NCBI GenBank assembly: GCA_043744215.1
Contig: JAYTVC010000032.1
Location: 1-64,000, forward strand
From: JBEEJL01 sp043744215
GTDB lineage: Bacteria > Pseudomonadota > Gammaproteobacteria > Burkholderiales > JBEEJL01
Length of the DNA stretch: 64,000 nt
Direction of reading: 5' to 3'
Part shown: positions 1 to 7,763 of the stretch, one piece after another
Layout of the letters: every line of letters begins with the position of its first letter
Numbering within the stretch: the stretch's first letter is position 1
The notes under the pieces: generated by a model
Databases searched by the model: none
What the model saw: only the letters and a program-made list of their open reading frames with translations
What the model was told of the DNA's origin: nothing
Translations under genes and position numbers: made by a program

Positions 1-244
1 TCAGCCATTTGCGCCGCCCGCCCAGCCAATCGGAATGGCGGCCAGACCATAATTTAATAAATGCAGAAACAGAATCGGCAATGCCCTCAATCGCGCCCAA
101 CGCCACCGGCCCCGCGCCCATCACGGTGGCGAGCACGATGGGGATCAGCGGCGTAACCATTTCGGATGCAAGGTCGTTGAAAAAACTGATAAAGCCGACA
201 ACGATAACAGTGCGCGGCAGGCGTGTTTTGTTTTGAGTTTCCAT
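1..244 (-). CDS. MFS transporter, N-terminal part (runs off the window)
   Basis: About 81 residues are visible from an ATG at 244-242 reading toward base 1, where the frame is still open. The N-terminus is METQNKTRLPRTVIVVGF, followed by a hydrophobic first membrane segment and a second near residues 35-60. The segment GRHSDWLGGRRK matches major facilitator motif A (G-x3-D-x2-G-x-R) in the loop between helices 2 and 3. The family moves small solutes across the inner membrane with a proton or ion gradient; the substrate cannot be read from this fragment. It diverges from the tRNA gene that follows. Confidence 0.8.
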   Translation of the reverse strand, partial: METQNKTRLPRTVIVVGFISFFNDLASEMVTPLIPIVLATVMGAGPVALGAIEGIADSVSAFIKLWSGRHSDWLGGRRKWL

Positions 245-281
245 TCCCGTATTCTACTTTATAAAGGTAAAATGCGGCTTC

Positions 282-357
282 GCCTCGGTAGCTCAGTGGA
301 TAGAGCAACCCCCTCCTAAGGGGTAGGTCACACGTTCGATTCGTGTTCGGGGCACCA
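282..357 (+). tRNA. tRNA-Arg, anticodon CCU
   Basis: The 76 bases fold as a standard cloverleaf. The acceptor stem GCCTCGG pairs with TCGGGGC with two G-U wobbles. The anticodon stem ACCCC/GGGGT encloses the loop CTCCTAA, giving anticodon CCT, which reads the rare arginine codon AGG. The T loop is TTCGATT. The CCA end is encoded (355-357) and is immediately followed by a tandem repeat whose units share sequence with the tRNA 3' end. Confidence 0.95.
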
Positions 358-448
358 GCTCATTTAATCATTGCGTTGTGTGTAGAATTAATGGTTCGCT
401 GGCCGGCGCCCCTGCCGCACCGGCCTTCGGCCCACCGTGTGCGGGATG
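355..448 (+). repeat. 94-bp tandem repeat, unit 1
   Basis: This unit starts inside the CCA end of tRNA-Arg and recurs at 449-542 with a period of exactly 94 bp and three mismatches by eye. It contains a stem-loop: CCGCAC at 415-420 pairs with GTGCGG at 439-444, with an inner GGCC-TTC-GGCC hairpin at 422-432. No coding function is evident. Confidence 0.9.
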
Positions 449-542
449 CCAGCTCATTTAATCATTGCGTTGTGTGTAGAATTACAGGTTCGCTGGCCGG
501 CGCCCCTGCCGCACCGGCCTTCGGCCCACCGTGTGCGGGACG
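449..542 (+). repeat. 94-bp tandem repeat, unit 2
   Basis: This is the second copy of the unit at 355-448, with the same GC-rich stem-loop. The junctions before each unit and after the last one (GGGGCACCA, GGGATGCCA, GGGACGCCA) resemble the 3' end of the tRNA, so the array may have grown by duplication of the tRNA tail plus spacer. An open frame through it exists but lacks a ribosome-binding site and is not called. Confidence 0.9.
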
Positions 543-589
543 CCACTTTTTCGTCTATGTGCTTCCGGTCATTTTTGGGAGAATGCGAG

Positions 590-1501
590 ATGGCAGTAGT
601 CATGCAAAAAAACGCCAGTTATTTTGTGCGGGGCCTGGTTAAAGGCGCTGCGGGCGCAACTATTCTGCTTTGGGCTGCTATTGATGTTTGGGGAGTATCC
701 AGAAACGGTTTAACCTTCCTGGGTTTCGGTCAGCTCGTGGCATGGCTTTTGTTGATTGGGGCGGTGGGCTATTTTTATGCCCGCAATAATCGTGAGATGC
801 GTCTGGCTGACATGGCCTATTTCGGCGCGCTCTGGATTTCGATGACGGCGTGCGGAGCAGTGGCAACTTATCTCGTCGCAAGTTTGCGCCTGCCGCTATA
901 TGACGCGCAGTTCGTTGGCATTGATTCCTGGTTTGGGTTTAATTGGCTGGAGCACGCGGCGTTTATAAAATCCTACCCTTTGTTCAGCACGATTTTGCTG
1001 TTGGCGTACGGAAGCGCCATGATGCAGATTATTCTTTTGGTGATTTTTTTCGCGCACACTAAAAATGAAGTGATGAACCATGAACTGTGGTGGACAGCCG
1101 CCATCGCGCTGATATTGACGACCATCGTGTCTGGCATTTTTCCCGCGTTGGGGGCATTTTCATATTTCAATACGGACCTGGAAAAAGCGATCCATCTTAG
1201 CCATCTGCAGGCATTACGCGATGGGACCAATATGGTTTTTTCGTTAGGGCAAATGCAGGGCATTGTGACACTGCCGTCTTACCATACGGTGTTGGCGATA
1301 TTGTTGATTTATGTTTGCCGTAGCATCAGGTATCTTTTTCCGTTTTCTGTCGTGCTCAACGGTTTGATGCTCATCGCAACACCGTATTACGGCGGACATT
1401 ATCTTATTGATATGGTCGCAGGTGCGATTGTCGCAGGGGTCACCATCGCGGCCGTGCGAGTAGTGAAAGCCAAGCGGGAACGCAGCGTGCAGACAATTTA
1501 A
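590..1501 (+). CDS. PAP2-superfamily membrane phosphatase (AUR1/inositolphosphotransferase-like)
   Basis: A 303-residue polytopic inner-membrane protein. The start at 590 is preceded by GGGAGA at 577-582; the longer frame upstream only reads through the tandem repeat. C-terminal PAP2 signatures are present: PSYHT at residues 229-233 and GGHYLIDM at 268-275, matching the histidine motifs of the PAP2_3 branch, whose members act on lipid or polyprenyl phosphates or transfer phosphoinositol head groups. Several hydrophobic helices precede and surround these motifs. The substrate is unknown. It is convergent with the persulfide dioxygenase gene. Confidence 0.75.
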   Translation: MAVVMQKNASYFVRGLVKGAAGATILLWAAIDVWGVSRNGLTFLGFGQLVAWLLLIGAVGYFYARNNREMRLADMAYFGALWISMTACGAVATYLVASLRLPLYDAQFVGIDSWFGFNWLEHAAFIKSYPLFSTILLLAYGSAMMQIILLVIFFAHTKNEVMNHELWWTAAIALILTTIVSGIFPALGAFSYFNTDLEKAIHLSHLQALRDGTNMVFSLGQMQGIVTLPSYHTVLAILLIYVCRSIRYLFPFSVVLNGLMLIATPYYGGHYLIDMVAGAIVAGVTIAAVRVVKAKRERSVQTI

Positions 1502-1551
1502 TTATCTTCCTGCCCCTCGGCCATTAAAATCCAAATTCCGAAATCGATAAG

Positions 1552-2229
1552 TCAACCGCCCGTTTTGTTCGCCGGCACCGCTTCATCAATCCGTTTTGGT
1601 TTCGGCAAATTCAAGTTTGCCATGATGCTGACAAACTCCGCTTCCGTTTTGCCTGCTAATCGCGGGTTGGTTTCTTTTTCCTCCGCGATACAACTTACCC
1701 GCCGCCCACTGTAATCGTGGCCGGGATAGACCAGCGTTTCTTCCGGCAACGAAAATAATTTTTGTGTGATGCTGTAGTAGAGCGCCTGGGGGTCGCCACT
1801 TTGAAAGTCCGCGCGGCCACAACCGCCTATCAGCAAGGTGTCGCCGCTGAAAACGCGGTCGCGCCACAGATACGACATGCTGCCCGGCGTGTGGCCGGGC
1901 GTGGCGATGGCTTTAATGATTTCATTGCCGAAAGTAATTTTGTCGCCATCAACTAGCATGTGGTCAAAACCCGTGGTTCCGCATGCAAGACCGACGCCGG
2001 TTTGCGCGCCGGTTTTTGATTTAAGCATATTGGCCGCGGTGATGTGGTCCGCATGCACATGGGTTTCAAGAATAAATTTCAGCGACAAGCTAAGTTTCTT
2101 TAACAAATCCAAATCACGCTCGACGAGTTCACGCACCGGGTCGATGATGACGGCCTCGCGTGATTTTTCGTCACCCAGCACGTAGGTGTAAGTGGACGAA
2201 ACGGGGTCGAATAATTGTCTGAATATCAT
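1552..2229 (-). CDS. Persulfide dioxygenase, ETHE1-type MBL-fold protein
   Basis: A 225-residue metallo-beta-lactamase-fold protein of the ETHE1/PDO group, which oxidises glutathione persulfide to sulfite and glutathione with a single mononuclear iron. The metal-binding motif THVHADH gives H57, H59, D61 and H62; H113 (GHTPGS), D130 (SGDTL) and H171 (PGHDY) complete the set. It is the last gene of a minus-strand group with PmpA, PmpB and a DUF2892 protein, and overlaps the DUF2892 gene by 4 bases, so translation is probably coupled. The context supports a role in sulfide or sulfane-sulfur detoxification. Confidence 0.88.
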   Translation of the reverse strand: MIFRQLFDPVSSTYTYVLGDEKSREAVIIDPVRELVERDLDLLKKLSLSLKFILETHVHADHITAANMLKSKTGAQTGVGLACGTTGFDHMLVDGDKITFGNEIIKAIATPGHTPGSMSYLWRDRVFSGDTLLIGGCGRADFQSGDPQALYYSITQKLFSLPEETLVYPGHDYSGRRVSCIAEEKETNPRLAGKTEAEFVSIMANLNLPKPKRIDEAVPANKTGG

Positions 2230-2441
2230 GATTTTGTTGCAGACTTATCGCTGGTGGCGCAGGTGCTGATGCCAAAGGGCAGATACGCGGGGCACCAGCG
2301 TGTCGTGGCGGTGAACAGGGGAATGAGGCCCAGCAAGCCAAACCAGCGCGCGTTGCTATCAAGCATAAACAGCAGACTTAACAAAGCCAATGCCAAAATA
2401 AACCGAAAAATGCGATCCATGCTGCCGACGTTTTTAATCAT
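2226..2441 (-). CDS. DUF2892 small membrane protein
   Basis: A 71-residue protein starting MIKNVGSMDRIFRF, typical of DUF2892, the membrane module also found at the C-terminus of YgaP-type rhodaneses. Two hydrophobic stretches (about residues 12-28 and 33-47) form a helical hairpin. Two cysteines (in TRWCP and STCAT) lie after the second helix. It sits between PmpB and the persulfide dioxygenase and overlaps the latter by 4 bases. A role in handling sulfane sulfur at the membrane is inferred from context. Confidence 0.8.
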   Translation of the reverse strand: MIKNVGSMDRIFRFILALALLSLLFMLDSNARWFGLLGLIPLFTATTRWCPAYLPFGISTCATSDKSATKS

Positions 2442-2466
2442 GATGATCTCCAGTGGTATTTAAAAG

Positions 2467-2892
2467 TTAACGGGTGAACTTCGACGGCACCAGATACTTG
2501 GCGGCGACGGAGCCGACGACCAAAGCCACAACAAAAATGATCGGCTCCATACGACCGAGCGCAAGCGATGCGAAAGCGGGGCCCGGACAAAAGCCTGCAA
2601 TGCCCCAACCGATGCCGAATAGCGCGCTGCCGAGAATCAACGGGGCGTCAATATTGTGGGCAGTCGGCACGTAGAATTTTTGCTCGAACACCGGGTTGGG
2701 CCTGCGCAATACCAAGCGGAAAAGCAGGGCGGTGACGCCCACTGCGCCGCCCATCACCAGCGCCAGGCTCGGGTCCCAGTCGCCAAACAAGTCGAGAAAG
2801 CCGATGACTTTTTTCTGGCTGATCATTTGCGAAATGGCTAAGCCCAAGCCGAACAGCACGCCGGCGATCAAAGAAAATATTTTTTTCTGCAT
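2467..2892 (-). CDS. pmpB: YeeE/YedE-family sulfur transporter subunit PmpB
   Basis: A 141-residue membrane protein of the sulf_transp (YeeE/YedE) family. The chosen start, ATG at 2892-2890, overlaps the stop of the preceding pmpA by one base (TGATG), which supports it over a longer frame through pmpA. The motif GFCPGPAFASL carries the conserved cysteine of this family, and several transmembrane helices are visible. Split PmpA/PmpB pairs near BigR or persulfide dioxygenase genes are thought to move thiosulfate or sulfane sulfur. The symbol is assigned by analogy. Confidence 0.82.
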   Translation of the reverse strand: MQKKIFSLIAGVLFGLGLAISQMISQKKVIGFLDLFGDWDPSLALVMGGAVGVTALLFRLVLRRPNPVFEQKFYVPTAHNIDAPLILGSALFGIGWGIAGFCPGPAFASLALGRMEPIIFVVALVVGSVAAKYLVPSKFTR

Positions 2893-3320
2893 CACGCAAT
2901 CCCTATTAAGTGCCTGACCACGTATACCGTTGCGATGCCGGCACCCATGAAGGTGAGGGTCGCGGCGAGCGAGCGCATGGAGAAACGCCCCAGCCCGCAG
3001 ACGCCGTGGCCGCTGGTGCAACCGCTGCCCATGCGCGTACCGAAGCCGACAAGAAAGCCGCCGAGCAACAGCAAGCCGGTGGATAACGCGAGCGGCTGCG
3101 GTGCCGCAGATGGCTGCGACCAGACGTAAGCGCCTGCGCCGAAAATCAGGCCGAGCAAAAACAACGCGCGCCAGGCTTTGTCTTTGTCCGCCGGGTTAAT
3201 CAGACTATTGAATATGCCCGAAATGCCCGCGATGCGCCCGTTGAACAGCAGCAGCACCGTGGCGCTGAGGCCGATGAGCGCGCCACCGATGAGGGCGCTG
3301 ACCGGAGTAAAGTTTTCCAT
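2892..3320 (-). CDS. pmpA: YeeE/YedE-family sulfur transporter subunit PmpA
   Basis: A 142-residue membrane protein and first gene of the minus-strand sulfur operon. It contains the family signature GFGTRMGSGCTSGHGVCGL (around residues 91-109), with the conserved cysteine in SGCTSGHG characteristic of YeeE-type sulfur carriers. It pairs with the downstream PmpB to form a two-chain version of YeeE. The promoter region (3321-3497) is shared with a divergent CsoR-family repressor gene and holds a plausible operator, suggesting control by that regulator. Confidence 0.85.
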   Translation of the reverse strand: MENFTPVSALIGGALIGLSATVLLLFNGRIAGISGIFNSLINPADKDKAWRALFLLGLIFGAGAYVWSQPSAAPQPLALSTGLLLLGGFLVGFGTRMGSGCTSGHGVCGLGRFSMRSLAATLTFMGAGIATVYVVRHLIGIA

Positions 3321-3383
3321 GTTTTTAGTCTTTCAAGCGAAGTTGATTAAAAATAATTGCCGGAGTTGAAACTGAGTGATAGC

Positions 3384-3399
3384 ATACCCCGTACAGTAT
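3384..3399. promoter_or_regulatory. Candidate CsoR/CstR-family operator
   Basis: The sequence ATACCCCGTACAGTAT has ATAC and GTAT arms around a C-rich centre, the general shape of operators for the CsoR/RcnR/CstR family. It lies between pmpA and the divergent repressor gene. The inner bases are only partly symmetric. Confidence 0.4.
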
Positions 3400-3497
3400 A
3401 TGTTTGCAATGCCAGGCATTAGTTCCATTGCCACGGTGATATTGTTTTCACTGATGTTTGAAGTGATGTTTTAAGTGATATTTGAGGTAAATTAAAT

Positions 3498-3776
3498 ATG
3501 CAAAAACTGCAAAGCCACGAGCATAAGCGCGATATTGTTTTGCGTCTCAAACGCATCGAGGGACAGTTGCGCGCAATCCAGCAGCAGGTTGAGACGGAAG
3601 AAGATTGCGAAGCGATTGCGCAACAGCTCTCCGCAGCGCGGCGTGCGCTGGACAAAACATTTCACGTCATGGTCGCCTGTGCCATTGAGCACCAGCTTGA
3701 CGGCCAAAAGAGCGTCACTCCGGCATTGCAAAAAAAGATCGGCAATATTTCCGCCATCATCGCGCGTTATGGTTAA
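3498..3776 (+). CDS. CsoR/RcnR/CstR-family (DUF156) transcriptional repressor
   Basis: A 92-residue all-helical repressor of the DUF156 family, with typical residues R16-L-K-R-I-E-G-Q near the N-terminus. Family members sense copper, nickel, formaldehyde or persulfide. C37 sits at the conserved first-cysteine position. The second sensing position differs from copper CsoR: the H-x3-C pair is replaced by C61 and H65. Two cysteines and adjacency to a persulfide dioxygenase/PmpAB operon favour a CstR-like persulfide sensor, but the ligand is inferred. It is followed by the SulP gene on the same strand. Confidence 0.85.
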   Translation: MQKLQSHEHKRDIVLRLKRIEGQLRAIQQQVETEEDCEAIAQQLSAARRALDKTFHVMVACAIEHQLDGQKSVTPALQKKIGNISAIIARYG

Positions 3777-3790
3777 TCCGTATAATAATG

Positions 3791-3820
3791 TAACTATTTG
3801 ATTATATTGAATTATTTTAT
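3791..3820 (+). repeat. Dispersed A/T-rich element, copy 1 (IHF-like core)
   Basis: The core TAACTATTTGATT (3791-3803) matches the IHF consensus read as YAA-N4-TTGATW and is followed by an A/T-only tract except for one G. It is identical over 30 bases to copy 9 at 57039-57068. The likely TTG start codon of the SulP gene (3798) lies inside it. Confidence 0.8.
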
Positions 3821-5549
3821 ACCCACTGTCGGTGATTTTCGCGCCTATTGTAAATCAGGCTTCACCGCTGACGCCATCGCCGGCGTTATCACCGCATTGC
3901 TGATTATTCCGCAGGGTGTGGCATTCGCGCTGCTCGCGGGCTTGCCACCGCAAGCAGGGTTGTATGCGAGCATCGTCGGTCCGTTGGCTTATGCATTGTT
4001 CGGCACCAGCCGCACCTTGTCGGTGGGGCCGGTATCAGTGGCCGCGATTATGGTCGCCGCTGCGCTCGGAGCAAGCGGATTGCAATCGAGCGCGATGGAT
4101 AACGCCGCGCTGTTGGCCGTCGAATGTGCGGTGATTTTTGCGGCGCTTGCCGTGTTGAAATCCGGTTGGATAGTTAATCTCATCAGCCATCCTGTGTTGG
4201 CCGGGTTTACTTCCGGCGCGGCAGTGCTGATTATTTTCAGCCAGATTCCGCAATTGGCGGGCTATGCCGGCCCGAAAGAAATTCACGGTTGGCAAAGTTA
4301 TGGTGACATTGTTTCAGGCTTCGGTCGCATGCAGCCTGCGACATTCGGCCTCGGCATTTCAGTTATTGCCGCGCTGTTGTTGATAGCCAAGCCGCTTGCA
4401 AGTTGGCTGCGCACAACATCGATGCCGACGCTGGCGCAAAATGGTTTGATCAAAGTCGGCCCGTTACTCTTGATTGTGCTGAGCGCGCTAATCGCAAGTG
4501 CTGTCAGTACAGAAAACGCCATCGCCCGCGTCGGCGCGATTCCCGCCTCGCTGCCGACTATCAGCATCGCGCCGCTCCGCAGTCCCGATTGGATGACGTT
4601 ACTGCCTGCCGCGGTGATGATCGCCATTATCGGCTATGTGGAAGGCATTGCTATCGCGCAGTCGCTCGCCAGTCGCGCGCGCGAAGCCATTTTGCCCAAC
4701 CGTGAATTTGTCGCGCTTGGCGCTGCCAATGCGATGGCGGGTTTATTCGGCGCGATGCCGGTGGCGGGCGGGCTTAGCCGCACGATGGTAAATTTTTCAT
4801 CAGGGGCGACGACGCAAATCGCGTCTATCATCACGGCAGCCGTGGTCACATTGGCACTGCTGTTTGCCGCGCCGTTGTTTGCCTACATTCCCAAAACCAC
4901 GCTTGCCGCCATTATCATCGTCGCTGTTTATCCGCTGATTGATTGGGTTGGCTTCAAACAAATGTTACGCATAGACAAAGGAGACGCCGTTGTGTTCGCG
5001 CTGACTGCCGCGATGGTTTTGCTACTTGGTGTCGAGCGCGGTTTGCTCGCCGGTATCGCCACATCAATTATATTGTTTTTGTGGCGCGCGGCGCATCCGC
5101 ACATGGCCGAAGTGGGGCGCGTGCCCGATACGCAGCACTTCCGTAACATTAAGCGTCATGAAGTGGAGACATGGGAAGGCCTGCGTATTTTTCGCGTTGA
5201 TGAAAGCCTCACCTTTGCCAACGCGGCCATTGTGCGCGACCAACTCACGCAGGCTGCGCAGAATTCCACACGAAATGTGGTTTTGCAATGCACGGCGATC
5301 AATCACATCGATAGCACCGCGCTGGAAATGCTGGAGAGCGTCGCCCACGATTTGCGGAGTGCGGGCGTGACATTTCACTTGGCCGAAGTTAAAGGCCCGG
5401 TAATGGACAAACTGGAGCTGGCGGACTTTGTAAAACATCTGCAACCGGGAAAGATTTTTTTTCGCATGGAAGAAGTGATTGAAGCGCTGGTGAAAAAACC
5501 GGCGCAGCAAGAGTCAGGCAAGGCAGTAAACTCGGGGCAAGTTCATTGA
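3798..5549 (+). CDS. SulP-family anion permease with STAS domain
   Basis: A 583-residue SLC26/SulP inner-membrane transporter. Membrane helices span roughly residues 25-430, including PQGVAFALLAGLPPQAGLY, the helix-1 signature. The C-terminal STAS domain (about 440-560) carries the motif HIDSTALEML. Substrates of the family are sulfate, bicarbonate or other anions; the neighbouring sulfur genes make sulfate or sulfite export or import plausible. An in-frame stop at 3786 and no ATG force a TTG start, at 3798 or 3807, inside a dispersed A/T-rich element. No clear Shine-Dalgarno sequence precedes it. Confidence 0.88.
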   Translation: MIILNYFIPTVGDFRAYCKSGFTADAIAGVITALLIIPQGVAFALLAGLPPQAGLYASIVGPLAYALFGTSRTLSVGPVSVAAIMVAAALGASGLQSSAMDNAALLAVECAVIFAALAVLKSGWIVNLISHPVLAGFTSGAAVLIIFSQIPQLAGYAGPKEIHGWQSYGDIVSGFGRMQPATFGLGISVIAALLLIAKPLASWLRTTSMPTLAQNGLIKVGPLLLIVLSALIASAVSTENAIARVGAIPASLPTISIAPLRSPDWMTLLPAAVMIAIIGYVEGIAIAQSLASRAREAILPNREFVALGAANAMAGLFGAMPVAGGLSRTMVNFSSGATTQIASIITAAVVTLALLFAAPLFAYIPKTTLAAIIIVAVYPLIDWVGFKQMLRIDKGDAVVFALTAAMVLLLGVERGLLAGIATSIILFLWRAAHPHMAEVGRVPDTQHFRNIKRHEVETWEGLRIFRVDESLTFANAAIVRDQLTQAAQNSTRNVVLQCTAINHIDSTALEMLESVAHDLRSAGVTFHLAEVKGPVMDKLELADFVKHLQPGKIFFRMEEVIEALVKKPAQQESGKAVNSGQVH

Positions 5550-5566
5550 TTAGATTGGAGGAGAGC

Positions 5567-6874
5567 ATGAAAACACTGCATAAAAAATTTGCGCTAACCA
5601 TGATCGGTTTAGCCGCGATGCCGATGTCGGCGCAAGCGACTGATGGCTATTTTTCTCATGGCTATGGCATGCGTGCGAAGGGCATGGGTGGCGCTGCGAC
5701 GGCATCAGCAGCCGATACTTTCGGCGGAGCCAACAATCCGGCCAGCATGGTGTGGGTAGGTAACCGATTTGATGTTGGCGTCGATTATTTCCGGCCCACG
5801 CGTTCGGCGTCGCGCAGCGGCAGCGGCGGCTTTGGCGCGGGCTCGCTGGATTTTTCGCAGCAAAGTGAATCGGAAAGTTTTTTTATTCCCGAGTTTGGTT
5901 ACAACACGATGCTGTCGCCCGACCTCTCGTTAGGCATCACAGTCTATGGCAACGGCGGCATGAATACCGATTACCCGGGCGGCCAGTTGAATTGCGGCGC
6001 GGGGCCGGGTACGGCGAATCCGCTATGCGGCGGCGGGCATTTAGGGGTTGATCTATCGCAACTCATTTTCGCGCCCACGCTGGCGTATAAATTTGCGCCG
6101 GAGCATTCAGTCGGCGTATCGCCTTTATTCGGCTATCAACGATTCAAGGCCGAAGGCTTGCAGGCATTTGATAATGCCCCCGGCTTTCCGCCTTTCACCA
6201 GCGCGCCAGGCAGCGTGACCAACCGGGGCTATGATTCCGCAACGGGCTTTGGCGTGCGCGTCGGTTACATGGGTAAGCTGACCGACGGCATTGCAGTCGG
6301 TGCGGCGTACTCATCAAAAATAAATATGGGCAAACTCGATAAATACAAAGGCCTGTTCGCCCAGCAAGGCGATTTCGATATCCCTGAAAATTACAATGTC
6401 GGCATCGCGATACGTGCTACGCCGGAGTTATCCGTCGCGGCTGATTACCAGCGCATCAACTATAGCAAAATTGCATCCGTCGGCAACACAAGTAACCGGC
6501 AAGCGGCATTGGGCACGGACAACGGCCTGGGCTTCGGCTGGAAAGACGCAGATGTTTTCAAGCTGGGCGTAGAGTACGCTTACTCCAACGAACTAACTTT
6601 GCGCGGCGGAGTTAATCACGTCAGCAATCCGGTGCAGTCGAGTGACGTTACGTTTAACATCATCGCGCCGGGCGTGGTTGAAAATCATCTCACGCTGGGC
6701 GCAACATTGGCGATGGATAAGCAATCCGCGCTGACATTTGCTTATATGCACGCATTTGAAAATTCGGTTAGCGGATCGTCCTTGTTCAATAATTTTGGCC
6801 CCGGCGTGGGTGGGATGGAAAAAATCAAAATGACGCAGAATTCTTTCGGGATTTCATATGGCAGAAAGTTTTAA
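5567..6874 (+). CDS. OmpP1/FadL-type outer-membrane transporter
   Basis: A 435-residue outer-membrane beta-barrel protein. The start at 5567 follows a strong GGAGGAG (5557-5563). A signal peptide of about 24 residues ends SAQA, and the mature chain begins TDGYFSHGYGMRAKGMGGA, the conserved N-terminal hatch of FadL/TodX proteins, which admit long-chain fatty acids or hydrophobic compounds. The C-terminal residue is phenylalanine (SYGRKF), as expected for barrels recognised by the BAM complex. It lies 18 bases after the SulP gene. Confidence 0.88.
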   Translation: MKTLHKKFALTMIGLAAMPMSAQATDGYFSHGYGMRAKGMGGAATASAADTFGGANNPASMVWVGNRFDVGVDYFRPTRSASRSGSGGFGAGSLDFSQQSESESFFIPEFGYNTMLSPDLSLGITVYGNGGMNTDYPGGQLNCGAGPGTANPLCGGGHLGVDLSQLIFAPTLAYKFAPEHSVGVSPLFGYQRFKAEGLQAFDNAPGFPPFTSAPGSVTNRGYDSATGFGVRVGYMGKLTDGIAVGAAYSSKINMGKLDKYKGLFAQQGDFDIPENYNVGIAIRATPELSVAADYQRINYSKIASVGNTSNRQAALGTDNGLGFGWKDADVFKLGVEYAYSNELTLRGGVNHVSNPVQSSDVTFNIIAPGVVENHLTLGATLAMDKQSALTFAYMHAFENSVSGSSLFNNFGPGVGGMEKIKMTQNSFGISYGRKF

Positions 6875-6945
6875 AGGGGTAGTTTCAATTCACGCGGCCA
6901 TTGTTTTTGTTCAATATTATTTTCGAATTTTTATAGCGATATTTA

Positions 6946-7713
6946 ATGTCATCGTCCTCATTTGGCAGCATCGAAACCAGCGAAGAAGCCGGCGTGCGCT
7001 ATTTGCATTTCGGCTCCGACTGGATTCAGGGCGCCATGCGCATACGCAAGCCCAACGCGTTGGAACTCGCCTACACGCGCGAGATGATGGCGTGTCTGCT
7101 ACTGCGACAGGACGACAATTGGCTGCGCAACGCATTACTCATCGGGCTCGGGGCCGGTTCACTGACCAAATTCATCTACCACCATTTGCCGCAAACCAAA
7201 ATCACCGTGGTCGAAATCAACGCCGAAGTAGTGCCCGTCGCACGGCATTTTTTCAAGCTGCCCGACGACCATCAGCGCATCAAAATCGAAATTGCCGACG
7301 GCGTGGAATACATCAACCGCAAAGGCCGCCGCTTTGATCTGATCATGGTCGATGGCTTCGACGAAGACGCCCGAGCGGGCGAGTTGGATAGCACGCCTTT
7401 TTACGAATCCTGCCGCGCCCGCTTGAGCGACAACGGCCTGCTCGTCGTCAACCTGCTGGGTAAAAGCCGCGGCCACAAAGCCAGCGTTGAGCGCATGCAC
7501 GATGCGTTCGATGGCCGCGTGATCGCATTCCCGTCAACCGATGACGGCAATGTGATCGCGTTTGCCGCGGAGGGTTCGGCCATCGAAGTGTCGATTGATG
7601 ACATGAAACAAAAAGCCCGGCAACTGAAAGCAGATGCCGGACTGAATTTGTTGCCGACGATTTCGCGGATAGAGCACTTGCGTCTTTCAGGCAAGGGCGT
7701 CATTACAATCTAA
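6946..7713 (+). CDS. Spermidine-synthase-like methyltransferase-fold protein
   Basis: A 255-residue Rossmann-fold protein related to polyamine aminopropyltransferases (SpeE). It has the nucleotide-binding motif LIGLGAGSLTKF (about residues 65-76), an acidic residue in VVEINAE that would hold the cofactor ribose, and MVDGFD in the active-site region. It lacks the typical SpeE N-terminal beta domain, so it may be a SpeE-like protein of unknown substrate. No convincing ribosome-binding site precedes the ATG. It is convergent with the end of the Tad locus. Confidence 0.75.
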   Translation: MSSSSFGSIETSEEAGVRYLHFGSDWIQGAMRIRKPNALELAYTREMMACLLLRQDDNWLRNALLIGLGAGSLTKFIYHHLPQTKITVVEINAEVVPVARHFFKLPDDHQRIKIEIADGVEYINRKGRRFDLIMVDGFDEDARAGELDSTPFYESCRARLSDNGLLVVNLLGKSRGHKASVERMHDAFDGRVIAFPSTDDGNVIAFAAEGSAIEVSIDDMKQKARQLKADAGLNLLPTISRIEHLRLSGKGVITI

Positions 7714-7763
7714 ATATTTGAACGTTTTATCGTGGGCTGCCTACAACCTCAAATCTGCAAGCC

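Noticed and set aside
343..642. ORFs through the tandem 94-bp repeat
   Set aside because: Repetitive DNA read by chance; no ribosome-binding site before 590.
2467..3021. Longer version of pmpB starting at 3021
   Set aside because: It would overlap most of the 3' end of pmpA; the internal ATG at 2892 overlaps the pmpA stop by one base and matches family length.
6858..7337. 159-residue ORF overlapping the spermidine-synthase-like gene
   Set aside because: Wrong frame, Arg-rich composition, no recognised domain.
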